This document shows, one piece after another, positions 1-9,938 of a stretch of DNA of 64,000 nucleotides. This stretch comes from Gordionus sp. m RMFG-2023. Its lineage: Eukaryota; Nematomorpha; Gordioida; Chordodea; Parachordodidae. Numbering within the stretch: the first letter of the stretch is position 1; each line of letters starts with the position of its first letter. The DNA lies in NCBI RefSeq assembly GCF_954871325.1, contig NC_088775.1, positions 27,877,561 through 27,941,560 on the forward strand, in the 5' to 3' direction. The notes under the pieces were generated by a model. The model was not told where the DNA came from. It saw only the letters and a program-made list of their open reading frames with translations, and made no database searches. The position numbers and the translations under genes are program-made.

Positions 1-795
1 ACCTCAACTCAAACAGTCCCGTGGAATATGATATTTGCAGATGATATTGTGATACTTGCCGAATCTAAGGATGAAATGAAAGAAAGACTAGTGAGTTGGA
101 TAAATATCCTAGAAACGCATGGATTAAAAGTAAATAGAGAAAAGACGGAGTATATGGTGATAGGAGGAGATGAAACAGAGAGTATTGATATAAATGAATG
201 GCAGATATCGGCAATTGAAAGCTGCATATATTTGGGCTCCACTATACAAACAAACGGCACAATAGAAAAAGAGATAAAGAGTAAGATTAATCAAGGGTGG
301 CTAAAGTGGAGATCTTTATCTGGAGTGCTATTTGATAAAAGAATCCCACACAAATTAAAGGGAAAAATTTACAGTTCCATAATACAACCAACTATTCTAT
401 ATAGTTCGGAAACATGGCCAACCAAAGAAGAGAGAAGTCTACAAACCATGGAGATGAGAATGCTGAGGATGATTGCTGGGGTAACAAGAAAGGATAAAGT
501 GCGCAGTACAAGAATACTAAGTAGTTTAAAGGTAGTGCCCATTAAGACTAAGTTAATGGTAAACAGACTTAGGTGGTATGGGCACACAATGAGAAGGCCT
601 ATGAACTACATAGGAAATAAAGTTAAGAGTTTGGAAGTGATGGGCAAACGTAAAAGAGGAAGGCCAAAACTTTAATGGGGCCATAAAGTTAGAGCCAATA
701 TAAAGAAGTATAAATTAGATAAAAGAGATTGTATTAATAACATAAAGTGGAGAGAGATGTTGAAGGAGCTTACCACCAGAAAAGGTGAAAGCTAA
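1..795 (+). mobile_element. RTE-like LINE, 3' part of reverse transcriptase ORF
   Basis: The reading frame enters from the left edge of the window and is the C-terminal half of a non-LTR retrotransposon polymerase. It opens with PWNMIFADDIVILAES, the catalytic FADD box of the reverse transcriptase, followed by the thumb-region signatures VNREKTEYMV, CIYLGSTI, LYSSETW, MRMLRMIAGVTR and NRLRWYGHTMRR. These are typical of the RTE group (family knowledge). The frame is open to a TAA at 673-675, just after GRPKL, and then continues in the same frame (WGHKVRANIKKY...) to the TAA at 793-795. One in-frame stop therefore breaks an otherwise intact tail. The 5' part lies outside the window. The 3' UTR and insertion end are not clear. 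An ordinary relic, not a host gene. Confidence 0.85.
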
Positions 796-1703
796 AGAGA
801 AAAAATAAAATATGGACTTAGACATAGCTATTATTATAGTCTTAGCTTCCTGTTTAATTTTAAATATGGGCTAGAAATTGGCCTGAAAATTTCTTTTGAA
901 GACATGGCAAGATCTGATATAAAACCAAGGCCCATGCAACTTTCATATTCTTATTGTATTTTTAAATGCATTGTGACTTTTTATATATTTTATTTCATTT
1001 CTCAACTATCAAAATTATTTTGGTCTTGGGCGGGTTTGAGAAAATTTTCCCAAGTGCGAGGATCTGGCTTGGGAATTTTTTTAATATTAGGCATAGGTTT
1101 ATATTTAACACAGAATATTTATATGGCCCTCAGGTAAAAGCTAATTTAAATATATTTTTATTCAAAAAAAATACTAAGTCTAAATGGGTTTAAAATAGAA
1201 TAAAAAATAGATATGGTTTTTAGAGATTTACCTATCTACAGGTTTGGGGAAAAATTTTGAAAATTACTATGGTTTGGCTTGGTTTTAAATTTTTTAAATA
1301 ACAGGTAACATCTAGCATAAAAGTCAGAAGATTATTCTCATTCCCTGTCATTTTTGACGGGCTATATACTCGTACTTAATAAATAATATTTGGGACGCAA
1401 CCTGCGTCTCCTCCTTTCCTTCATCAATTATTTCAAACCCTCTTGTGAGGAAAATAATAAAAATTAATAAATATTTAAAATTAAATAACTGATTATTTCA
1501 TCCAATAATCATATCAACTTAACGGCAATTTTTCACAGTCTACATATTTTTTTTTTAAAAATCGCGAAAACAAACGAAAATGCGAATCCATATTTCTTAA
1601 GCAAAAACTTCAACTAGAAATTTTTAAGCACAATTATACTTGTTTTTTAGGTATATATTCATTATTAAATTAAGCTCTTTTTAGAGCCTTCGATACTTAT
1701 AAT
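796..1703. other. Gap between LINE and hAT element
   Basis: AT-rich sequence with no coding signature I can support. A short open frame at 904-1137 contains a hydrophobic run (FKCIVTFYIFYF), but no family signature or splice context was found. It may hold LINE 3' UTR and old repeat sequence. Confidence 0.4.
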
Positions 1704-3953
1704 TAGGCCTACAAAAAAACGAATCGAATAATACTATTATTCGTATGCGCTATTCGTATTCGTACAAATAATAAAATCATTATTCGTTTCGATTCGTCGA
1801 ATATTCGATTCGATAATTTTTATAAAGCATAGCAAAAAAATTATAAACAGATATAATGTTTTAAGATGACATTTTTAAGGATTCTCTCAACAACAATTTA
1901 TAGAAAATAAACGAAATAAAACCAAATGATTTCATATAACTTTATCCAAACAAATTGGCCAAAAACGTACGATTTATAGATTAGAATTGCTTATAAAAAA
2001 TATTTAAATTATTTCTTCAATCTAATATACAAGTTTTATTAAAATATTCTGAAAATATACAATAATTTCATTTTATAAACATCAAAATATAATACACAAA
2101 AAATATAATTATAGTATATCTGAATTTGTTAATAACCAATTTTTTAAACATAACGTCTTTCTTATAGTATCCTCTTTCAGAGACATCCTATTTTTCATTA
2201 TCATATTCGTTCCCTTTGAGAACAACCGCTCACATGAAGCCGATGATCCCTGAATTGACAAGATATCACTTGCCATTTTCGACAACACGGGAAAACGATC
2301 CCCATGCAATCTCCACCATTCTAATGGGCTCTTATTAGTTCTTACTTCACTAAGATATGTCTCCACTTCACATATTGATGTGTGTTTGAATATTCTATCC
2401 ATGTTTGACTGTACTGTTGCACTAACTGATGTAGTATTGATATTGTATTTCATTTTGTATTGATTATATACATCCTTAATTTTTTTTTAATAGATTTGTC
2501 GTATCTATATACGACGAAGGTAATTGTTCAAAAAATTGGACTTTTAATCTTGGATCCAATATGGTTGATATTATTGTTTCAATATTTGTAAGATTATAAT
2601 AATTTCCTATTTTATCAATAGCATTTATAGGGTTTATAAAATGGAGGTCAAATGAGTTTAAATGTTCCATTAAAGAAACATAAAAAGGGATGGCTAGATT
2701 TAAGGTGGATATGTGTGACCACATATATCATTGGTAAAATCAAAAAAGGTTTTTAAATTGTTTTGTATGTTGATTAAGGTAGTCCAATCATCCTGATAAA
2801 AAATAATAATTAGTAAATAAAATTAAATTACTTCGCTCAGTTTCCGTTCTTCGATATCAGATATATCATCATATATCTGAATTACAACCTCATCAATAAC
2901 CCTTCTCATTCTCTTTCGATCATTAAATAAGAACGTTCCATTTGATGGAAGTGTCTAATTTTAATTTTAAATATTTTATAGGGGGAATTAGCGAGGAGCA
3001 TACATTTTGCATGATTCTTGTCTTTGTAAACGAATTGCGAATACTCTTTATGATTATTCTTAATTTGGATAATTGCCTGTCTATTTTTTTAAGTATTTCT
3101 TGTATAACTAAATTAAGTACGTGTGCAAAACATCTTACATGTAAAATTTTACAATTTGGATATTTTACACGAAGAATTTTTATGAAAGTCGAATTAGAGC
3201 TAGCATTTTCACAAGTAATTGCTATGTTACATATGTCGATATTATAATTTGCTATAATTTGAGAAAACTCTCTATATATATTTTCACCAGAATGTGAATC
3301 AGTGAATGGAACTATATCTAATAATAATGATTTCAACTCCCATTTTTCATCAATAAAGTGGCAGGTTAACCCTAAAAATGGTACATTAGTGGGGCTTGAC
3401 CATATGTCAGTGGTAAAGTTAATTTGGCACTTTAAATTATTTATAATTATTTTAACTTTATTGAATTCTTTATTATAAATCTCATTCATATATTGTTTAA
3501 TTGAGGGTATTGAACATATTTTTATGTCAGGATTCAAAGCTTTAATTAATGACTTGAATTCCTGTGTGGCGAGAATTTTAAATGGTATATTTGACTTGAG
3601 TAAAAATTTTAATAAATGATGCATAATATTATCAGCATTTGTTTTGGACACATTATTTAAATAGTTTTTAATCGTATTATTATTTTGAATTTTTTCATAT
3701 TAAAGAATTTTTCCGCCTAACATTAACATCAGTTTGATCAGATATTGATGTAGATCTAGAACTATTCGAGGATTGACTATGTCCTTCACCATAACTTCTT
3801 CCATCAAGATTTTCTAATTGATCTTTTAATATATTTAAAATTATATATATCATATAAAATACATGCTTACCATCTTTCCTGAAAATCCAGATCATTGAAA
3901 TACGAATCGAATCGAATCGAATTTCGAATAACAAATAATTCGTTTTAGGCCTA
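1704..3953 (-). mobile_element. hAT DNA transposon, complete ends
   Basis: Both ends begin with the inverted sequence TAGGCCTA (1704-1711 and 3946-3953), followed by A-rich sequence and iterated ATTCG/CGAAT motifs. The element is bounded by a perfect 8-bp direct duplication, CTTATAAT, at 1696-1703 and 3954-3961. An 8-bp duplication is the mark of hAT superfamily insertion. The interior carries a hAT transposase relic on the minus strand. Length is 2250 bp, normal for an autonomous hAT. The gene inside is broken, so this copy is dead unless supplied in trans. It sits directly upstream of the first lectin exon of gene A (4160). Confidence 0.92.
2109..3700 (-). pseudogene. hAT transposase, decayed
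   Basis: Read on the minus strand. The first open block (3651-2923) contains the RNase-H-like core start FTTDIWSSP, LGLTCHFID, FTDSHSGENI and LHVRCFAHVLNLVIQ, which mark the catalytic region of hAT transposases. A second block (2724-2476) gives ISTILDPRLKVQFF. The third (2453-2109) gives the C-terminal dimerisation motif: EWWRLHGDRFPVLSKMASD, then GSSASCERLFSKG and NRMSL. The order is right for the family, but the blocks are in different frames or separated by stops, so at least two breaks exist. Sequence before 3651 still reads open for a short way, and an upstream frame at 3695-3934 may hold the N-terminal part. No BED finger is clear. Confidence 0.85.
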
Positions 3954-4159
3954 CTTATAATATATATATTTATTTTTATTTAGTAATTTTATATATTTTT
4001 ATATACTTGTTTTAATATTTTCGTGTTTTATCATTTTTTTAAAATAACTAAAAGGTTAAATTTCAAAAAAAAAATATATAATAGGCTGTGTTTTCATAAT
4101 TTAACAAAAAAAAATATTATTATTCTATATGTATTATCATTTGAAAATGTTATATACAG

Positions 4160-4372
4160 ACAACATTGCATTAGATAAACCAAGTTTTAATATGACTAGA
4201 AATAACGTATCATTTATTAATGATGGAAATGTTGCTCAAAATATCGGCTTCATGAAATGCACCCAAGTAAATTCGATAAAGCCTTACGTATATATAGATT
4301 TGATAAATGTATATTACGTAAAAACTGTGGTATTATTTGGACCGGAATTAACATCTTCTTTGAAAAAAACAG
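4160..4372 (+). CDS. Gene A exon 1: fucolectin-like domain 1, N-terminal part
   Basis: This exon encodes the start of an F-type lectin (fucolectin/tachylectin-4, galactose-binding-like fold) domain. The reading begins DNIALDKPSF, the usual opening of these domains (NVALNKPA...), then FINDGN (the AVDGN position), KCTQVNS, and VYIDLINVYYVKTVVLFG, which matches the W-x-VDL-x-x-x-Y-x-V-x-x-V signature of the family. The acceptor is TATATACAG before 4160 and the donor is CAG/GTATAA after 4372. The exon starts and ends in phase 1. The canonical RGDCC sugar-binding motif is replaced by PELTSS, so sugar binding by this domain is doubtful. It is probably secreted, but I found no signal-peptide exon upstream. 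An alternative start is the ATG at 4129, which gives a non-hydrophobic leader. Confidence 0.68.
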
Positions 4373-6676
4373 GTATAATTTTTAATAATTTTAAAGGAGG
4401 AGAGGAGGGTTGTTCAACTAAATCTGAATTTAGTAAATTCAATTTTTTTTATAATTTACATTAAGCTAATACAATCTCCTTTAATTAAGGAAATTAGGAA
4501 TTTATTTTAATGAAAACTTTTAATATTAATTAAATTTAATTTTAAGCATATAAATACCAATAATATTTTGGAATAATCTGAAAAAGAGAACATTCTTAAA
4601 AAGATTTGGATTTATAACTAAAATTCGTTTGCTACCTGCTTAATTTTTTGCTTCCTGCCCTCTAATAAAATCCTTTCTAAAGTGCCTTAACATTTAGATT
4701 ACCTTTCTATACATTATTATAAATGTTTATACTCATTGGCAAAATATTTAGCAGATTGGCTCCAGAAAAATTGTCCACGGAATTGGCCCTCGAGAAATTG
4801 GTCATTGCTAAAATTGTCCCCTAATAATTGCTCCCCATTAAATTGATCCATGGGAAATTAGCCATCAAAATATTGACCTCCTGGAATTAAGAGTTTTAAG
4901 CCGGCTAGTATTTTAATTTATTATTTTTATGCTAAGTTCTGGTCTAAAGAATTATTTTTAGCCCTGCTCATTTTTGTTATTAATCACAGTTTGGTTGAAA
5001 ATTTTTGAAAGGAAATTCAAATATAAGTAGTAAATGAATGTTAAATAACCATTATATGATTTTTTGGTTGATTAATTGATATAATAAAAAAATTTATTTA
5101 TAAAATCGACCAAAATTAAGAGCTCAATCTATCCAGGGTTCGTATATTTTTTATTTTGAATATAGGCCAGGATTTTTTATAAGTTATTAATTTATGGTTC
5201 ACGCCGAAATGGGTTAGGTTAATTGAATGCCACGTACAATAGATTATTTCAGCCTATATAAAAGAATAAATTATTATTATATTGCGTCCATAAATGAATA
5301 GATGATTATTATATCGCATCCATAAATGTAACAAGGAGAGAAAAAAAACAAATTATTATATTATTTCTATAGTGTTATGTGCTCTCTCGTCTCTCCGCTC
5401 TCGTGGCCAATAAAAATATTAATGAGTTATATTATATCTCAACTCAAAATGAAACAAAGAAAAAAAAACATATCAACTCTTATATTATATACTATTTGTA
5501 TATTGCTATACTAGAATATAATGCAATTTATATATATTTTAATCTTTTACAGATTTATTTATACTATTGCAATCAGAATTTAATGGTATTAATAAAGGAT
5601 TTTTTATTTTTTGTTCTAAAATGCATTATGATATTACTCTCCATTCAGGATAAAATTAATAGTTCAACTTCTTTAAAGGCCATCATGCTCTTCACGATGG
5701 TAATAATATGGCTATAATTGATAGAAAGGAATTATGAACTAATCATGAAACTTATTGACATAAATTGTGAATATATTCTGAGAATCTCTTGAAAATCTAG
5801 ACATAGTTGGTGGGAGATTTGAGAGCTTGAATTAAATTTATCTATAGATATGTGGAAAAATTTAAATTTATATTGCCAGATAATTACTAATATTTATATC
5901 ATTAGTAAAGTACATGCAATGAGTGAATAGGGTTGCAAATGACAATTATGTAAAAAGTATTCTCCTGAACCAGGGCACCGTGTGTTGTTTAAACGATGTA
6001 TAAAATATTTATTAGCCTTGGTTAATAATTCTGAGGCACACTTTTTTTTAATAAAAGGCTTGTCATATTTTGTGACATATGTCGCAATATTTTGTCACTT
6101 TTTTGGCATATTTTGTGACACAGTGTAACAATAATCAAATTTATCAAACTCATGACTAAATACGATAACTGAACATTATTTGCTCCTTCCCCGTTATTCT
6201 TAACGTGCTTTCTACTAGTTCTTTAATAATTAGTGTAAAAAATGTTAATGTTAAAACTATATTTTTTCAACATTTAAAATAAATTTCTTTCTTTCTAAAT
6301 ACTTAACAATTATGCCTAATAGGGCTCTAAAAAATATTAAATATAAAAAAATTTAGCTTATTCTATGTTTTACTTTAAATGCTTTCGAAATTTTTAAGGC
6401 TCTTTTGACTCAACTTGAAGTGAGATTAGCATCTTTAAGATAAATATTTTATTGAAAATGTAGGAATATTTAGCCTTTTTTATTTCTCAGCAATTTCAAG
6501 TAGATAGTAATTTCTATGAGAGGAGGCAAAAATGTCACCGAATTTATAGATATGGTCTTTGTCCTATGTAAATTTTTAATCATTTATTGTCTATTTTATA
6601 TAATCCAAATTTTAAAAATAAAATTCACTCAATTTTTATATTAATTATATTTTTTTATAAATATTATTTTTTTTAG
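4373..6676. other. Gene A intron 1
   Basis: AT-rich intron of 2.3 kb, phase 1. No gene recognised. It contains a degenerate run of AATTG-centred repeats at about 4755-4890 and two or three copies of an ATATTTTGTGACA-like motif at about 6060-6125. The open frame at 5379-5717 has no recognisable content. Confidence 0.5.
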
Positions 6677-6817
6677 TAATTGGGCTACAAGATATAGAAG
6701 TTAGAGTTGGATATGATGCTTTCGATATCAAAATAAATAAATTATGTGGAAATTGGTATAATAAACCTGCATCAGATTCACCTGTTATTATTATCGAATG
6801 TAAAATTGAAAATTCAG
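6677..6817 (+). CDS. Gene A exon 2: fucolectin-like domain 1, middle part
   Basis: This exon continues domain 1. It reads IGLQDIEVRVGYD, equivalent to the ERLSNFEIRVG strand of fucolectins, then KLCGNWYNKP (the conserved N-x-x-CG) and VIIIECKIENS, the strand before the GRYV loop. The acceptor is TTTTTTTTAG at 6669-6676 and the donor is CAG/GTAGGT after 6817. The joining codon with exon 1 is G plus TA (Val). The exon is phase 1 at both ends, so it can be skipped or duplicated without a frame change. The cluster of family residues and matching splice phases makes it a confident host exon despite its short length. Confidence 0.7.
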
Positions 6818-7762
6818 GTAGGTAGCCAGTTATATAATTATATTGTTCTAATTCCTTATGGAGGCCCTCCACTGATCGTAAAACCTCCCCTCCCTTTCCC
6901 ACCCACCTAAAATTCTTAGCTAATCAGTTTGGCTTCTTTCTGTCTTTCCAGAAATACTACCAGATAAGATAATTGGCATAATTTTTTTTACTAAGAAGAT
7001 GATTCACGATATTAGGAACTTAAATTATCTGCATTGCAATTTATATTTAGGGAAGTTTTTTTCATTTTAGATTATATTATCTATTTCATTAATATAAAAT
7101 CTTGCATCATGTAATTCAAGTTTCAGGGTTTCCTTGGATTATTTACAACTACAGAAATTAAAATTATCTATTTAAAATCATAATCTCCTCTAATTCTCAT
7201 GGTGATTTTGATAACCGGGGGTCCAAATTTATGTGATTTCTGCGTTTTAAATAAATTTGATGGTATTCTAAAATTTAAAAATTGAACAATATTGTATGAA
7301 ATCTTAAAATTAATACTCGTAGGTGTTTTGGTGTTTTAATATCGGAATATTATCGAAAAAAATTTTATTATTTGACACACATGAATATTTATACAAAAAC
7401 TGCTATATCTAAATAATTTAAATAATATAGTGAAATTAAATTTGTAAATACATTTACTTGCCTTTACCCATTATTTTTTAACAATAGTCAGATATTTTAA
7501 TTGAAAATTAATATATAAATGAAATATACTAGCTAATAAATAGTAAAAAATCAAAAATATTTAAATTAAAATAAATAGAAAATTTTACAAATCAAAAAAT
7601 GAAGATATTTAAAAATGTAAAATAATGGTAAAAATTGTAAATTTTAAGCAGGAATTGAATAAATATTCTAGATAATCTATTTTTATAATAGCCATTTTTT
7701 AATGAAAAATTCAATTTTTACTAAATAATTTAAACAACAAATAGGAATCTAATTATAAATAG
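6818..7762. other. Gene A intron 2, part before the retrotransposon
   Basis: AT-rich, no coding signature. The sequence becomes abruptly GC-richer at about 7764, where the truncated retrotransposon begins. Confidence 0.5.
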
Positions 7763-9655
7763 TTAGCACTCGAAAAGCCGAACAAGGACATCCGGCCGAT
7801 AGCAATCGGGACCGTATTCCGTCGCCTCGTTGCTAAACTCATAGCTTCCAAAATTAAGGACAACGCAGCCTTAATTTTAGCACCCCATCAACTCGGTATT
7901 GGCATCCAGGGAGGTTGCGAAATAGCCACACACGCTACTCGCATCCATCTCCAAACCAACCCTAGTGACGAAATCCTCGTCAAAATTGATTTTTCTAACG
8001 CCTTCAACTCCATTCGCCGTTCCCACTTTCTTCCACATATATACCACTCATTTCCCACCTTCTCCCAATTTTTCCACTCCTGCTATTCCAAGCCATCTCA
8101 TCTCCAATTCAACAACTACTTACTTTCATCATCTGAAGGGATCCAGCAAGGCGATCCTCTAGGCTCGATACTTTTCTGCATTGGAATCAACGAAATGGTC
8201 AAAAACATTTCTACCAACTGCAATCTTCCACTCCACACTTGGTACATCGACGACGGAATGTTCTGCGGCTCCCCTCACGAGGTCGCCAAGGCCCTCGCCA
8301 TCATTAATACACATTCCGCCGCAATTGGACTTTCACTTAACGTACAAAAAACCGAAATATGTCCACTTCATTGTTCCATCCCATTCACCCATAACTTCCT
8401 TACAACCGAGCTATCATCCCTCACTAATCTCAGCTCACCTGTCGGTGGCTTGCAATCCATTAATCACTTCTTCTCTAACGCATCATCCAGCTTACTTCAC
8501 TTCAAAAACATCTCTAAATTTCTCCCTCGCCATCAAGCTTTTTTTCTCCTCAAAAACTTTTACTACATTCCTAAAATTCTTTACGCTCTTCGATCCACCT
8601 CAATCTTTAAATTTCCCGACTCACTAAAATCATTTGAAACTTCCGTCAAATCTCTTGCCGAAGAGATCCTTAATCTTCGTTTCAACCATAATTCATGGCT
8701 ACAAGCATCACTTCCATGCAAGCTCGGGGGCATCGGCTTACGCTCACCTTTAACTCTTTCCATCAGTGGATTCATCGCCTCCCGCCTCTCATCTGACTCA
8801 CACATTAGTCAGCTTACTCACTTTCCTGACCCATTATTAGCTGAAGCCCAGACCATTTGGGACAATTCCGTTGTCCCAAACACTCCTCGACCCTCCTCCT
8901 GTTTACAGAGAGACTGGGATACTCCACTCAACGAAGGCTCCGTCGCTTACCTAAAATCGAGCCTTCATGACGACGATCTCACAGTCTTTCACCAATTAAA
9001 CCAAGGATCGGGTTACGAGTTTCTGGAAACTATACCCTCCAACAACCTCGACTTATTGCTGACCGCTGACGAGCTAAGATTTGCTATTGGATTACGGCTC
9101 AATTGCGAAATTGTTCTACCGTACCAATGCAAACATTGCGAAACCAGCGTCGATCGCAAGGGCAGACATTGCCTCCATTGCCGCTTTTGCCGAGGCCGTT
9201 TTCCACGGCACACCAATTGCAATGACATCATATTGCGCGCTCTCAAATCCGCAGGCATTCCATCAAGACTTGAACCGACCGGCATTTTTAGATCCGACGG
9301 AAAACGTCCTGATGGAATGTCCTTGATTCCTTGGTCAAGGGGACAGCTACTAGTCTGGGACTTCACCTGCATTGACCCAAATGCACCATCCAACCACAAC
9401 GTCGATGCCCTCGCTCTAGCAGAAACTCGTAAAACTATCAAATATAGTTCCATAGACCCCTCTTTCTTATTCATACCTATCGCCTGCTCTACTCTTACCA
9501 CCTTCGGTAGCAAAGCTCTAAGTTTTTTTAAAGAATTAGGCAAACGGATTCGGGAAAAAACCGATCAGCCTAAAGAGTCCCTTTTTTTACGACAAAGACT
9601 TGCTACAGCCATCATTCGCTCTAACTACCTAAGTTTCATCTCTTCCATTGAATAA
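7763..9655 (+). CDS. Non-LTR retrotransposon polymerase with C-terminal endonuclease, 5'-truncated, open
   Basis: An uninterrupted 630-residue frame opens just after a TAG at 7760-7762, where AT-rich host DNA meets GC-richer element DNA. Reverse transcriptase motifs appear in order: RPIAIG (about residue 12), LGIGIQGGCE (about 43), VKIDFSNAFN (catalytic Asp about 76), GIQQGDPLG (about 128) and WYIDDG (YIDD at 161-164). After the thumb comes a Cys/His cluster, CKHC (456-459) then HCLHCRFCRGRFPRHTNC, followed by RPDG (515-518) and LVWDFTCID (Asp 533). That order, RT, zinc cluster, PD-(D/E)XK-type nuclease, is the R2-superclade layout (family knowledge; exact clade unsure). No Met start is expected because the 5' end is missing, which is usual for target-primed insertion. 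It looks recent. It lies in gene A intron 2, in sense orientation. Confidence 0.88.
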   Translation, partial: LALEKPNKDIRPIAIGTVFRRLVAKLIASKIKDNAALILAPHQLGIGIQGGCEIATHATRIHLQTNPSDEILVKIDFSNAFNSIRRSHFLPHIYHSFPTFSQFFHSCYSKPSHLQFNNYLLSSSEGIQQGDPLGSILFCIGINEMVKNISTNCNLPLHTWYIDDGMFCGSPHEVAKALAIINTHSAAIGLSLNVQKTEICPLHCSIPFTHNFLTTELSSLTNLSSPVGGLQSINHFFSNASSSLLHFKNISKFLPRHQAFFLLKNFYYIPKILYALRSTSIFKFPDSLKSFETSVKSLAEEILNLRFNHNSWLQASLPCKLGGIGLRSPLTLSISGFIASRLSSDSHISQLTHFPDPLLAEAQTIWDNSVVPNTPRPSSCLQRDWDTPLNEGSVAYLKSSLHDDDLTVFHQLNQGSGYEFLETIPSNNLDLLLTADELRFAIGLRLNCEIVLPYQCKHCETSVDRKGRHCLHCRFCRGRFPRHTNCNDIILRALKSAGIPSRLEPTGIFRSDGKRPDGMSLIPWSRGQLLVWDFTCIDPNAPSNHNVDALALAETRKTIKYSSIDPSFLFIPIACSTLTTFGSKALSFFKELGKRIREKTDQPKESLFLRQRLATAIIRSNYLSFISSIE

Positions 9656-9850
9656 TCTCCTATGCCTATGCTCTCTCTCTCCTTTCTCTTTCCTAGTTTC
9701 CATTCTTTTATCCCTTACCCTTTCGCAAATTATATTTTTATATTTTTTTACCTTTATTAATTTTACCATATAAAAAATTTATTATTTGCTATAAACTTTT
9801 GATAATATATTATATCAGCAACTATTGAAATAAAGAGAGAATTTACCCGT
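9656..9850 (+). other. 3' UTR of the retrotransposon
   Basis: After the TAA at 9653-9655 there is a pyrimidine-rich stretch and then AT-rich sequence ending near an AATAAA at 9829-9834 with a short GAGAGAA tail. The exact insertion end is uncertain. No target duplication was identified. Confidence 0.5.
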
Positions 9851-9938
9851 CAAAAAATTAGATTTTGTTTTAAATAATTAAATTATTTTGATTTTCCATA
9901 TAAAAATTTTGATTTTCAAATAATTTAATAAAAATATT

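Noticed and set aside
904-1137. Frame with a hydrophobic run as a signal-peptide exon for gene A
   Set aside because: No donor site giving phase 1 could be identified convincingly, and the hydrophobic run is internal rather than N-terminal.
2942-3247. Plus-strand 101-residue open frame
   Set aside because: Antisense shadow of the hAT transposase.
8181-8627. Second open frame overlapping the retrotransposon gene, and the antisense frames at 8581-8805 and 9013-9543
   Set aside because: Shadows of the real polymerase frame with no conserved motif.
7763-9655. GC-richer open frame as bacterial contamination or a captured host gene
   Set aside because: It carries a complete RT plus endonuclease of the non-LTR type, has decayed relatives in the same window, and shows a sharp 5' truncation typical of retrotransposition.
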